Source: Nanobdellota archaeon
GTDB taxonomy: Archaea; Nanobdellota; Nanobdellia; Parvarchaeales; Parvarchaeaceae
Assembly: GCA_021852265.1 (NCBI GenBank)
Contig: JAJZNV010000001.1
Location: forward strand, 1 to 34,967
DNA length: 34,967 nt
Direction: 5' to 3'
Part shown: in pieces, positions 25,436-34,967 of the stretch
How the letters are laid out: each line of letters begins with the position of its first letter
Numbering within the stretch: the first letter of the stretch is position 1
Program-made: the position numbers and the translations under genes
Notes under the pieces: model-generated
What the model was told of the DNA's origin: nothing
The model's database searches: none
The model's input: the letters and a program-made list of their open reading frames with translations, nothing else

Positions 25436-26178
25436 GCGTAGCCGTGCAATTCTTCCGCACGTATTCTTTTCGAAACGTTCACTGTACGACTGGATGCTTC
25501 TCTAAGACCGGAATCGTGGAACTTCTCGAGTGCCTGCATAAACAACGCCAGTCTCAAGTTTTTATCGGTATCCAAAAGAATAGATGAATCATCTGTGCAT
25601 AAATAAAGTCTTGAGGCTTGTTCCTCTCTACCATTATAGGTTGTACGGTACACAACTGCCATCTTTTGTGGCCCATCTAAATAGGCTACAGTGGCTTTTT
25701 GATTAAACACGTTTGAAATCGCCCAGTTAGCCATTCTTGCACCCTGGTCAGTGTAACCGTAGAATTCGAGCACTCTCCTTGAGTTTGCTATGGAGTATTT
25801 AGAAAGATCTATATTTACTGCGCCGTTGTTTATCTGCAAATTGAGTGCTCCCAAATCTGGCTTCCCATATCCGATTTCTGGACTGAGTGCCCCTTTTATT
25901 ACGTATGTGCGGTATGATTTGCCGAGTTTCGTAATGTCAACGGTATTTATATCCAGAAACTGGTCTAGGCTAGTAGTTCCGTACTTATCGAAATCCCGAG
26001 TGGACAGTATATGGTAATAATCACCTGTCTGAGAATTCCAATCAAATCTATCCTCGCTCTGGACGACGGTTATCCCCGAAACTAATTTGGTTAATTTTAT
26101 TAACTCCAAGTCCGATAGAGACATGTCTTCTTTTGCGACAAGGCTTTCCAAGTTTTTTATATCTTCTTCATTCAGCAT
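25432..26178 (-). CDS. Uncharacterised protein, 248 aa
   Basis: Long ORF; no recognised family; convergent with the SWIM gene, overlapping by 4 nt. Confidence 0.7.
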   Translation of the reverse strand: MLNEEDIKNLESLVAKEDMSLSDLELIKLTKLVSGITVVQSEDRFDWNSQTGDYYHILSTRDFDKYGTTSLDQFLDINTVDITKLGKSYRTYVIKGALSPEIGYGKPDLGALNLQINNGAVNIDLSKYSIANSRRVLEFYGYTDQGARMANWAISNVFNQKATVAYLDGPQKMAVVYRTTYNGREEQASRLYLCTDDSSILLDTDKNLRLALFMQALEKFHDSGLREASSRTVNVSKRIRAEELHGYA

Positions 26179-26274
26179 AGTTATTCATACCTTCTTTTTT
26201 GCTTATATGATATTATTATGGATGCCAACTCGTATAAATAGCTGCGAAGAGATCATGACCTTCAATAATCGTTT

Positions 26275-26523
26275 TTATCTTAGATTAACTTGCGGAGCAC
26301 CGCAATGTTCACAAGCTTTATCACATTTAGCAACAGAGCCACAATAAGCACACTTTCTAACCGATGAACTGTATTTACTTGTTGATGAGCACACCGGGGC
26401 GACATTGGGAACGGACGGAGGAATGGCTTCAGGAAATTCTTCTGGTGTTATCGACATTATCCTTTCGCGTAAATCCACATTATCCACCATAGTAACATAG
26501 CAGGTATAACGTCTTTTCCTCAT
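26275..26523 (-). CDS. Small zinc-ribbon-like protein (start revised to ATG at 26523)
   Basis: CAYCGSVAKCDKACEHCGAPQ cysteine pairs; minus strand GGGAGGTGACTAATATGAGG gives a strong Shine-Dalgarno before the ATG at 26523. Confidence 0.68.
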   Translation of the reverse strand: MRKRRYTCYVTMVDNVDLRERIMSITPEEFPEAIPPSVPNVAPVCSSTSKYSSSVRKCAYCGSVAKCDKACEHCGAPQVNLR

Positions 26524-26737
26524 ATTAGTCACCTCCCAATATCCCTTCGGTGTCGGCGTCTCTCTCTTCTCCCCGTGCCAGACTTACTCCCCTCTCGTTT
26601 CTATTTACTAGTGTCGTCAGTTATCTACTATTCTACTCGGGATATCGATACCAAGAAATACCACCAATTTACATAGCATGTTTAGGGTTCTCGATTCTCA
26701 TTTAGAACTCCTTATGCTTATATCCCCTTCTTTATTT

Positions 26738-26811
26738 GCCCCCGCTGGGATTTGGACCCAGGTGACCGGTTTAGGAAACCGGTATTCTATCCAAGCTAAA
26801 CTACAGGGGCA
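26738..26811 (-). tRNA. tRNA-Arg (CCT anticodon)
   Basis: Reverse complement GCCCCTGTAGTTTAGCTTGGATAGAATACCGGTTTCCTAAACCGGTCACCTGGGTCCAAATCCCAGCGGGGGCA; anticodon loop TTCCTAA; acceptor GCCCCTG/CGGGGGC. Confidence 0.93.
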
Positions 26812-26913
26812 CTACATCTATTGCATACCTAACCGATAAATAAGTTTGCGGTCACTGCTGATACTGGAAATGTATAAATAGCCTGTATATTTATACAATA
26901 TTATTGTGATGAT

Positions 26914-27576
26914 ATGCTAGCAAACAACCCCTTTATTAACATCACTTCTACAGGTAAAGAAAAAGTGGTGGATAGAGTAAATGAGAGGATAGAATTACAG
27001 TTATACATAAATGATGGACTTTCTCACGGCAAGATAATAATTATAAAGGGAAACCCTGGTGTGGGAAAAAGCACCCTAATAAACACTATTATTAATGATC
27101 TCAAAAAAACGAGAACCGTTGAATTCATAAAAGAGGAGTTTACGCCATCGGTGTATAATCGACTAAGGACTATAAATATCATGCCAATGAAGAAGGTCCT
27201 TATCGTGCTTGATGATTTCAATAATGTTGAACTTCTCGATAAAACGAGTCAAACAAAGGTCCTAAATCTAATGGATGAGCTTGCACAGAAAGCCTGCGTT
27301 ATTGTTGTTGAAAACAGGAATGAGGGCGTGGAAAAGGACTTTAAGAAGTTAGGTAAACGCTTTGAAAAATTTGAACTTTCCGGTTTGCAAAGAAGCGACC
27401 TTAGACAGTTAATTGTGGATCGTTTGAATAGCATCCGGCAGGTCCCACGCGACAATCTTGATCCTTTTACGGAAGAGGAGTATGACAAGATATTCAGAAA
27501 GGCAGGTGGAAATCCCAGAATCGCACTATTGATATGTTCGACGCTTTACGATCAAAAAGAGACATCTATCATCTGA
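26914..27576 (+). CDS. P-loop ATPase (Cdc6/STAND-like)
   Basis: IIIIKGNPGVGKSTLINTIIN Walker A, KVLIVLDDFNNV Walker B, AGGNPRIALLIC near the C-terminus. Confidence 0.75.
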   Translation: MLANNPFINITSTGKEKVVDRVNERIELQLYINDGLSHGKIIIIKGNPGVGKSTLINTIINDLKKTRTVEFIKEEFTPSVYNRLRTINIMPMKKVLIVLDDFNNVELLDKTSQTKVLNLMDELAQKACVIVVENRNEGVEKDFKKLGKRFEKFELSGLQRSDLRQLIVDRLNSIRQVPRDNLDPFTEEEYDKIFRKAGGNPRIALLICSTLYDQKETSII

Positions 27577-27602
27577 GCTAGGTATTTTTTAGCGATAAGA
27601 CT

Positions 27603-28445
27603 ATGAAAACGGACAAGGCGACGGTCGTGTTGTTACTGCTTGTATTTGTTCTTACGCTTGCCTCCTCCGCGCTTTTTACGCTTAAAACAGAACAGCTTTA
27701 CACCTACCTAGGACTGAGTTCTCCGGCATCTGCTGCCCCATTCCCGCCATTCCTTGAATTAGTATACATAGTGGGCGGTATACTTGTATTTACAGGTATC
27801 ATCCTGCTCCTGATTAGATATGGGCTTACAAAAATAATAGTCGGATTTTTTGCGGTCATATCATTTCTTGTGCTGGTACAATTTCTAGACGTAGTGTTTT
27901 CTCCCTTATTTTTTGAAATAAGCGATTTGTTTTCACTGCTTCCATTTATAGTCGCCATCTTTATGATGGTATACTATTTCAAATACGCAGGTCTGCCTTT
28001 CAGGAATTTCACTAACATAATAATATTCTTAACTATCGCTTCAATTGTTTCATTTGCTCTCGGAGTCGTTCCATCCTTAATCTTGATAGGCATAATAGCA
28101 GTATATGATTACATTGCAGTATTCGTCACAAAACATATGATTACCCTGGCGAAGGGCTTAGGAAATGGCGTGTTTTTAGGGGGACTTATATTCGCTGCCA
28201 AAAAGGCATTGCGTGGCAGGATAATGCTGGGGGGAGGCGACGTCGTATTTCCGGCGGTATTAATAGATGCATTATATCTTAATTATCCACCAATTGCAGC
28301 CGTGCTATCCATAATCGGCGCCGTCGTTGGACTATCTGTACTGCTATTTTTTGGAAAGCACGGAAAGGCGTACCCCGCAATGACGTTTATAGGTCCCGCG
28401 CAGATCGGGTTTTTTGGCATTTACCTGCTTACAACAATCATATAA
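27603..28445 (+). CDS. Presenilin-like (A22 family) intramembrane aspartyl protease
   Basis: Polytopic; AVYDYIAVFVTKHM (YD) and MLGGGDVVFPAVL (GxGD) motifs; C-terminal YPAM in place of PAL. Confidence 0.85.
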   Translation: MKTDKATVVLLLLVFVLTLASSALFTLKTEQLYTYLGLSSPASAAPFPPFLELVYIVGGILVFTGIILLLIRYGLTKIIVGFFAVISFLVLVQFLDVVFSPLFFEISDLFSLLPFIVAIFMMVYYFKYAGLPFRNFTNIIIFLTIASIVSFALGVVPSLILIGIIAVYDYIAVFVTKHMITLAKGLGNGVFLGGLIFAAKKALRGRIMLGGGDVVFPAVLIDALYLNYPPIAAVLSIIGAVVGLSVLLFFGKHGKAYPAMTFIGPAQIGFFGIYLLTTII

Positions 28446-28460
28446 TGGAGAACTAAAAAT

Positions 28461-28766
28461 ATGCAAATAAGCGTCAAGAAAGAAGATGTAATAAGCGCAC
28501 TTAAACTATGTTTTGACCCGGAGATTCCCGTAAATATCTATGACCTCGGGCTTATCTACGATATAGAAATAGCTGAAAGAAAGGTAAAGGTTGTCATGAC
28601 ACTTACTTCTCCATTCTGCCCGGTGACTGATTATATGGTCGAGGACGTAAAAAACAAGATAAGGGAGATGGCCGGTGCAGAAGAAGTGGATTTGGATATA
28701 ACATTTGACCCGCCGTGGAATCAAAATAAAATGTCGGAAGAAGCTAAAGCCCAATTGGGACTGTAA
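28461..28766 (+). CDS. MIP18/DUF59 family metal-sulfur cluster assembly factor
   Basis: CFDPEIPVNIYDLGLIYDIEI, MTLTSPFCPVTDYM, VDLDITFDPPWNQNKMSEEAK. Confidence 0.9.
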   Translation: MQISVKKEDVISALKLCFDPEIPVNIYDLGLIYDIEIAERKVKVVMTLTSPFCPVTDYMVEDVKNKIREMAGAEEVDLDITFDPPWNQNKMSEEAKAQLGL

Positions 28767-28834
28767 TCAAGTTTCTTAGAGAATTAAATAAATGCGCTAT
28801 CAAAGTTGCCCTCTCTTATTATAATTTTTATATT

Positions 28835-29935
28835 TTAGTCTAAGAAATTTTTCTCTTTTAATTTCTCTGGAAGGTAATGTTCTGTTAAAAAGGAGAGCCC
28901 TTTCGCTGTAAACGCATTTAACTCTACTTTTGCGCCGAGTTTTTCCATTTTTTCTAATTCGGCCATCCATTGTTTACTGTTTTTGAACCACTCATAATTC
29001 TTTATCTGTTTTAACCTAGCGATATCCACATCTTTGAATTTTATAAGGTGTCGTTTTAAACCATATTTTTCTATGTCGTCCATTGTAAGTCCCATAAATT
29101 TTGCTTCCGGCAATGCCAATTTCTCAGATACGTGGGCAAGCGCAATTGATCCAAATTTTATTGCAGAGTAGATATAAACACCCCAAATGTCTCCGTCGGT
29201 AAGTACATAGACCGGTAAGTGCTGTTCATGGTATAATCTCTGTAATAATCTTCTTATGCCTCTTGTCGCTTGTCCCTGGCTTGCGATTATGATACAATTT
29301 AATTTCTTCCAAGCCTTGTCCTCATTTAAACGTTGCCAAATGGCCTGCTTTTCCATATATATAACGAACTTTGCGTTAACCTTCTTGAACTCTATATCCT
29401 CAGTTGTACTTGGTATTGCCCAACCACCACTTCCCATTTTTGACCAATCGATGGTGTCTCCGCGGTCCTCAATTGTGACTTCACCGGCCACTTGCCCTGC
29501 TTGATTCGCTGTTATATGAAGCTGTTCACGTGTCAAGTCTGTTATTACCTCTAAATCCTCTATTGCTTTGTCGGTTTCTGTTTGTTCATCTACGACGTCT
29601 ATATTTGTGCCCGGAATTGTCCTCCTCATCTGATAGAACACGTCCCTCAAGCTAGTGTGCTTATCACTATCTATCAGTGTTTTACTTATGGATGCTACCG
29701 ACACAGTTTGTATGAATTTTCTTACATGGCCTACGTTTAAGAAGTACCTATTGGCAGTATTGCTGCCCATAGTTATCATTCCGCTCTCCTTGCTGTATTT
29801 TACATTTGAAAGCCCCCTGACTGGCAAAGTTAATGAGGGGTTCTCGCCTTTTTCAATCTGTTTGTATATCCCATTTCCCATGTTAACCAGAATTTCTGCA
29901 CGTTTTTTCCTGTTCATGTTTGTGGTGTCCGCCAT
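28835..29935 (-). CDS. top6A: DNA topoisomerase VI subunit A
   Basis: SLRDVFYQMRR catalytic Tyr region, VYVLTDGDIWGVYIYS Toprim region; adjacent to top6B. Confidence 0.94.
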   Translation of the reverse strand: MADTTNMNRKKRAEILVNMGNGIYKQIEKGENPSLTLPVRGLSNVKYSKESGMITMGSNTANRYFLNVGHVRKFIQTVSVASISKTLIDSDKHTSLRDVFYQMRRTIPGTNIDVVDEQTETDKAIEDLEVITDLTREQLHITANQAGQVAGEVTIEDRGDTIDWSKMGSGGWAIPSTTEDIEFKKVNAKFVIYMEKQAIWQRLNEDKAWKKLNCIIIASQGQATRGIRRLLQRLYHEQHLPVYVLTDGDIWGVYIYSAIKFGSIALAHVSEKLALPEAKFMGLTMDDIEKYGLKRHLIKFKDVDIARLKQIKNYEWFKNSKQWMAELEKMEKLGAKVELNAFTAKGLSFLTEHYLPEKLKEKNFLD

Positions 29936-29937
29936 AT

Positions 29938-31839
29938 CTATTCTGCTCCCTCATTACCAACTTCACTGTCCGCCGATAGCTTTGTAGAAACGACGTCCGT
30001 GGTGCTTAATGTCTCCTTTACATGCTCCTCAACGGCTTCTTTCTGCTTTTCCAATAGAGAATTTATTTTGCTCTGTATTTTCTTCTCATCAATCCCAATA
30101 AGACTGGCTAATCTAAATGCAAGTTCAGATCCATATTTATCGAATATGCTTATTCTCTCCGCGAAAAGCGCGCTCCTATGCTTCTTGTTTAGGAAAAGAG
30201 ACATCGTTCTTACGAGTTCCTGCAAAGCAAGTTTTATTTCCTTTGTTATTGCAGGATAACTTGCGACGGCAGTCTTTCCTTCATTTGTATATGGAACCCA
30301 TACGGAAGCCATATGTACGACAAATACCATATTCCCTATCGGAACCTTGCTCTCAACCCTTATCCCATATCTGGAGTAATCTACACTAAGGAAACTCTGT
30401 GTTATGGCACATGATGCAGAATCGAAAAGCAGTGGAATTTTGTTTGCATATCTTAGTAGAATCGCCCTGTCTGACTTAATCTCCCCACCATATGCGACAG
30501 CGGCCTCGATCTGGAAGGGCATCCCTCTGTAAACATCTGGTTTCCTGCTTACCGCTTTAACATACTCCGGCTTGAATTCCAGCTTCATTCTTTTTTCAAG
30601 TTCTTCGACTCCTATCGGAGACAGGCAATCTGTTTGCGGCCTCATCAGGTCCAATGACTGTAAAGCTTTTATTATTGAATTTGCTTGAGTGCGGTCGACA
30701 TCCGCAGGCTTCATCTTTGGATCCAGTCCCACACCCTTCAAGGTCGAGTCTGCCACTGCCTTGCTCACTCTCGAGAGCTCATTTTCTAATACGCTAGACA
30801 GCGTACGCTCTGTCGAATTTTTCAGTATTCTCATGAAGATACCTAATTCTAGTCCCTGAGGGTGCGGCTTAATCGAAGTTGCTTCCTTTGGTAATGAGTT
30901 CGATACACGTTTGTAGTTTAGTTTCTCGTCGTTTGGATTTGTGTAATGTATTATAACAGATGGGTTTACCAAGGCGGTCCTTCTGATATATTCGTCTATG
31001 CCTTTAGCCCCAGTCATGTAAAGACCTTCTATTTCGAGTTCTACTTGGGTGCCGTGCTCATATGGAAAATCTGTCTCATCCTTCTCCATAACTTCTGGCT
31101 CATTTTTTGTTATGTTTATCTGTACTTTCATCCTTGTCGCTTTCTTTTGGCTCTGTATCTTTGAGATTACAGTAGTAGGTTTACCCGTAGTCAATTGCGA
31201 GTAAAGTACTGCAGAGTGGATTCCAATTCCCTGCTGGCCTCTACCCTGTCGCATCGACTGGAATTTGCTTCCATAAAGCATCCTCCCGAATATGTCAGGT
31301 ATTTTTGAAGCAAGAATGCCGGGACCGTTATCCATGACCTTTATAACAAATATGGGCGCGGTTTTCTTTAATCGGAGTTGTTCGCCATTAATTGTAACTG
31401 TAAGCTTATCTGATATATCTGAAACTGTAAATTCCTTGTCATCAAATTTAAAAACTGCCTTTCCATTGCGCATCTGTTTTGTGTCGCTCTTACCTTTGTA
31501 TAATATAGTGTATATACTCTTCTGTACCTGCATCTGAGCTACATTCTCTTTTGCACCTAGAAGCTGGTAATTATCACTCAGTGCCTTTACCTCCACTGTT
31601 ATCTCAGGCAGCGACACCGGCTCTTTATTTTTTTCCTGTATGTGACCCAACTCCTCACATGCATCCAGCGCATTGTCGACTGCCTCTTTAACACAGGTGA
31701 GCAACGCTTTTTGTTTGTTGTCAAATCCTAGGAGATGCCTGTTCTTTTCAAAGAATTCCGTCACGCTTATTGCACGCTGTTTCTTTGCTAACTCCTCAGC
31801 TACTTCCATACTCGTACGCCTCAAGTTTCTTTTTATCAA
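29938..31839 (-). CDS. top6B: DNA topoisomerase VI subunit B
   Basis: GHKL ATPase motifs VKEAVDNALDACEE, VMDNGPGI, GRGQQGIGIHSAVLYSQ. Confidence 0.95.
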   Translation of the reverse strand: MIKRNLRRTSMEVAEELAKKQRAISVTEFFEKNRHLLGFDNKQKALLTCVKEAVDNALDACEELGHIQEKNKEPVSLPEITVEVKALSDNYQLLGAKENVAQMQVQKSIYTILYKGKSDTKQMRNGKAVFKFDDKEFTVSDISDKLTVTINGEQLRLKKTAPIFVIKVMDNGPGILASKIPDIFGRMLYGSKFQSMRQGRGQQGIGIHSAVLYSQLTTGKPTTVISKIQSQKKATRMKVQINITKNEPEVMEKDETDFPYEHGTQVELEIEGLYMTGAKGIDEYIRRTALVNPSVIIHYTNPNDEKLNYKRVSNSLPKEATSIKPHPQGLELGIFMRILKNSTERTLSSVLENELSRVSKAVADSTLKGVGLDPKMKPADVDRTQANSIIKALQSLDLMRPQTDCLSPIGVEELEKRMKLEFKPEYVKAVSRKPDVYRGMPFQIEAAVAYGGEIKSDRAILLRYANKIPLLFDSASCAITQSFLSVDYSRYGIRVESKVPIGNMVFVVHMASVWVPYTNEGKTAVASYPAITKEIKLALQELVRTMSLFLNKKHRSALFAERISIFDKYGSELAFRLASLIGIDEKKIQSKINSLLEKQKEAVEEHVKETLSTTDVVSTKLSADSEVGNEGAE

Positions 31840-32311
31840 TCATTGAGAACACACTATCATGTTTTGCGCCATTTAAAAGCATTTCGATGGCTGAAACGGC
31901 AATCTCAACATTCTGTGTGCCACCAATTATACTTATCGTTTTCCCAAATATCTTTATGTAGCATGATGTCGCCATGCTTAATCTTTTTTTTATCATTCCT
32001 CTGCTGCCAATAACTCTCCCCTTAAGTTCTATCTGACGCTTTTGTGCTTTCGCGTAATCATTTATATTTATTATCGCTAAATCGTACGTTTCATCCAGAA
32101 GAAGAAGTGCTGTTTTCGGGTCAAAACCTCTGTTAAAGGCGATTATTGCATTCTTTACAAGGAGTACTCCCATTGCATTTTCAGAGGACATTACAACATG
32201 GTTTCCTTCCATATCTACTTTCACGCCCAAGTCTTCAAGTGCTTTAAGAAACTTTTTTTGTTTTATCAGCTCATCTGCCCTTGCAGAGGTTATGTTAATT
32301 TCATCTTCCAT
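31796..32311 (-). CDS. KH-domain RNA-binding protein (PNO1/Dim2-like)
   Basis: GRVIGSRGMIKKRLSMATSCYIKIFGKTISIIG KH motif; archaeal ribosome biogenesis KH family; overlaps top6B start. Confidence 0.85.
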   Translation of the reverse strand: MEDEINITSARADELIKQKKFLKALEDLGVKVDMEGNHVVMSSENAMGVLLVKNAIIAFNRGFDPKTALLLLDETYDLAIININDYAKAQKRQIELKGRVIGSRGMIKKRLSMATSCYIKIFGKTISIIGGTQNVEIAVSAIEMLLNGAKHDSVFSMIDKKKLEAYEYGSS

Positions 32312-33883
32312 TTAGATGCATTTAACCATGTAATCATTCTCTAATTTATACCCTTCCTTTCTGTAGTATTCACGCACACCTACTCCAGAGATTACCCTTA
32401 TCTTGTGCCTAGAATACTCTTTGGAAGTTATTCGTTCTGCCTCTTTCAGCAACTCCCTCCCTATCCCTTTATGCTGGAAACCCGCGTCTTCCCGGGATTC
32501 AAGTGGTTTTTGTTCGCCGTAGACGTGAAGCTCTCTAACTAATGCCTCTTGGGCGGCATCAACAAGCCTCAAACGCAAAAATCCTACCAGCGCATCATTT
32601 GCTGTGTCGTCCATGCTAAGAAAAAGCTCATCGCCGCCAGCAGCGCGGTAGTCCACCCTTTTTAATTTTAGGTTTGGTTCTCTTACTAGAGGTACGTGCC
32701 CTATTTCACGGCTGCGTATATCATTTGGTTTCTTACCGAGCTCCATAATCCTAGAGAAAACTAACTGTCTTAAATTGGTAATCTTTATTCCACCTTCTAT
32801 AAGATTTGAAGGTATATCCCTTTCAATGCGCATAATGCGCAACCACCTTGGCGCGTTCATTTCCGCTTCTGCAATCAGGTTTACAACATCGTCCAAAGAG
32901 TATGCCTTGTGTTTGCCATCGAGCCACATTTTATAAAGTCCTGTGCCCTTTATCACCAAAGTAGGGTATATTTTTATTGCATCTGGCTTTAAACTCTCAT
33001 CGGTGTATATGCGTCGTATTGTTTCCCTGTCTTTGTCTATATCGGAGAATGGGAGATTGAGCATTATATGATGGTCGACTTTAAAGGCTGCGTTCCTAAG
33101 TTCCCTAGTCGCCACTTTAACGTCATTTATGCTATGGCCGCGATTATTTCTTTTCAGTACATCGTCATACACGCTCTGCACGCCCATCTCAACACGCGTA
33201 ACGCCGTAATCTAGAAGTTCTTTTATTTCATTTTCTCCACACCTCTCTGGTTTAGTCTCCACTGCAAACGTTACGCAGCGTATTCGACTGGTCTCATTGA
33301 TTCTTTTTTGCATTTCGAGATCAGTATTATATTGTGAATTGGAGTCCGGAAAATCGTTGAGTGCACGGTATATCTGTAGAATGTAATTGTCCCGATAATC
33401 CTTTGGAAGTGTGGTAAACGTCCCGCCAATTACTATTATTTCGACTTTCTGTGGGGTGTATCCCATAAATAAGTAGTGCTTGAGTCTTGCTTGAGTCTGT
33501 AGGTACGGATCATAACTATTCATCCTCGCTCTTCTGGCCGCAGGTTCAAAGCCTGTATAGCTCTGGGGCGTGTTTACACGCGTCCCTCCTGGACAGAATA
33601 AGCACACTCCATGCGGACAATCGAACGGTTTGGTCATAAGAGCTACGACTGTAACCCCTGAAAGTGTTCGTACCGGTTTCGATTTAAGCACTGCAGAGAA
33701 TTTATCCCTATCTGCCTGTGACAACATGGAAAGAATGTCTCCATTTTTAGGGATTGCACTAATACCGAGCCTCTCACAGATCCTTCGCTTCTCATAAAGG
33801 AGCTTTTGTCTGCTAGTTACCTGCCCGGATTCTAAGACGGTCTTAAACAATGGCATAAAGCTCTGCAGTGAAGATTCCATCAA
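32312..33883 (-). CDS. elp3: Elp3-like tRNA uridine-34 acetyltransferase (radical SAM + GNAT)
   Basis: CPHGVCLFCPGG radical-SAM cysteines, IVIGGTFTTLPKDYRDNYI, GVTRVEMGVQSVYDDVL, C-terminal QHKGIGRELLKEAERI GNAT motif. Confidence 0.95.
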   Translation of the reverse strand: MMESSLQSFMPLFKTVLESGQVTSRQKLLYEKRRICERLGISAIPKNGDILSMLSQADRDKFSAVLKSKPVRTLSGVTVVALMTKPFDCPHGVCLFCPGGTRVNTPQSYTGFEPAARRARMNSYDPYLQTQARLKHYLFMGYTPQKVEIIVIGGTFTTLPKDYRDNYILQIYRALNDFPDSNSQYNTDLEMQKRINETSRIRCVTFAVETKPERCGENEIKELLDYGVTRVEMGVQSVYDDVLKRNNRGHSINDVKVATRELRNAAFKVDHHIMLNLPFSDIDKDRETIRRIYTDESLKPDAIKIYPTLVIKGTGLYKMWLDGKHKAYSLDDVVNLIAEAEMNAPRWLRIMRIERDIPSNLIEGGIKITNLRQLVFSRIMELGKKPNDIRSREIGHVPLVREPNLKLKRVDYRAAGGDELFLSMDDTANDALVGFLRLRLVDAAQEALVRELHVYGEQKPLESREDAGFQHKGIGRELLKEAERITSKEYSRHKIRVISGVGVREYYRKEGYKLENDYMVKCI

Positions 33884-33939
33884 TAGTTTACTACAAAAAT
33901 AGCATATAAGATTAAATACACGTGTCGATATTAAATTTT

Positions 33940-34967
33940 ATGCCTTCAAAAGGACAGTTTGTTACGTTATTTTTCTCGGTTTTTCTAATAACCGCAGTCA
34001 TAGCAATATTTACGCTTGAATACAATAATCTTATCTCCAGCCAGGACATAAATATGGCTGAGATAAACACATTCTCCTCAAATGCACTTGCTTATGACTT
34101 GTCCCAGCAGTTCTATTTCCTGGCAGCATTAAACCCTTCAGCATCAGCAAATTCATTCGCAGTATCCGCACTGGAAGCGCTAAACAGCGCTTATTTTAGC
34201 AATTATATTTTAAACCTGACTTCCGGAATCTCCTTGAGTGGACCCTCCGGAACCAGCGCTTATGCTACGGCACTGCCATTAAATATAATAAATACGCAGC
34301 CGGAACAAACCCCTGCACCGTTCCAACAGATAATCACCATAAATTCCAGTAAATATCTAAAATACGAATCAAATAGTTTAAGTAATGTTCAATTTTCATA
34401 TCAAAATGGTACAATCATCCCTTCTTGGGTAGAAAGTGGAAACATAGCGGCGTTCAACGGAGTCAACAGCCACATGAATGTAGCAAATACACCTGCACTA
34501 AACCCCACTGCTGTGACGGAAATAGCATGGATACGGCCAAAAACACAGGCGTGCTGTACAAGAGTTGTCTCAAAGGCGAGCACTGGCGGTACAGGAAATG
34601 ATTATGATATTTATGTAAATGGAGGGTCTCTAGGGACGAGATTAAAAAATGCTACCATCTCCGAGCCGATACAGACAACTTCCCAAGTCGTAGCCTATAA
34701 TACCTGGAATATGGTTGCTGTTACTTATAACGGGAATGGTACTATAAAACTTTACGTTAATGGCACAAATGTACTTTCCAGTACTAACTTAATTTCTGGT
34801 CCATTGGCATCGTCTACTGCGCCTCTTCAATTTGGATGCTGTCTTAATGGTGGTTCAAATGATTTCTTTAATGGTTCGGTAGCAGATGTCCAGATATATA
34901 ACGCAGCATTATCTCAGAACCAAATACAACAGGTATACTCAGAAGGACTTGGAGGAGCGCCGATATC
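33940..34967 (+). CDS. LamG/ConA-like surface protein with N-terminal membrane anchor (3' truncated by window end)
   Basis: Open frame from ATG at 33940 to the window end: MPSKGQFVTLFFSVFLITAVIAIFTLEYNN...GVNSHMNVANTPALNPTAVTEIAWIRPK...YNTWNMVAVTYNGNGTIKLYVNGTNV...FNGSVADVQIYNAALSQNQIQQVYSEG. Missing from the ORF track, probably because no stop lies in the window. Confidence 0.85.
   Translation, partial: MPSKGQFVTLFFSVFLITAVIAIFTLEYNNLISSQDINMAEINTFSSNALAYDLSQQFYFLAALNPSASANSFAVSALEALNSAYFSNYILNLTSGISLSGPSGTSAYATALPLNIINTQPEQTPAPFQQIITINSSKYLKYESNSLSNVQFSYQNGTIIPSWVESGNIAAFNGVNSHMNVANTPALNPTAVTEIAWIRPKTQACCTRVVSKASTGGTGNDYDIYVNGGSLGTRLKNATISEPIQTTSQVVAYNTWNMVAVTYNGNGTIKLYVNGTNVLSSTNLISGPLASSTAPLQFGCCLNGGSNDFFNGSVADVQIYNAALSQNQIQQVYSEGLGGAPI

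Noticed and set aside
29256-31537. Plus-strand ORFs of 72-110 aa opposite top6A/top6B
   Set aside because: Antisense to well-conserved topoisomerase VI genes; compositionally biased (Ser/Leu/Phe-rich) as expected for antisense frames.
1-34967. CRISPR array or tandem DNA repeats
   Set aside because: No regularly spaced direct repeats were seen by eye anywhere in the window; the only tandem repeats noticed are at the protein level in the 895-aa gene.

Overview
This 35-kb window is a compact archaeal chromosome segment. The gene content (archaeal LeuRS and ProRS, topoisomerase VI A/B, RFC large and small subunits, S17e, Elp3, PNO1-like KH protein, RqcH/NFACT, presenilin-like protease, DUF929-type and LamG surface proteins) and the many small uncharacterised proteins suggest a DPANN/Micrarchaeota-like lineage; that placement is inference. 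I read three tRNA genes directly: Gln-TTG, Thr-GGT and Arg-CCT. I also read an RNase P RNA gene (minus strand, about 24819-25091) that is not in the ORF track, and a 3'-truncated LamG-like surface protein that runs off the window end. Most of the window is ordinary housekeeping. The accessory part is about 6.2-11 kb. It holds an AbiEi/AbiEii-type toxin-antitoxin pair with a near-perfect inverted repeat against its TATA box, a decayed transposase C-terminus, tRNA-Thr, and an 895-aa protein made of about 10 PPR-like 31-39-residue alpha-solenoid repeats with an uncharacterised, possibly GNAT-like, C-terminal domain. The 895-aa protein is the best candidate for undescribed biology. Other points are a divergent RFC large subunit, an operon-like cluster of RFC genes with a KaiC-like ATPase and a winged-helix protein, an HX4DEH membrane protein with a promoter or leader inverted repeat, and a mix of leaderless and Shine-Dalgarno-led gene starts.
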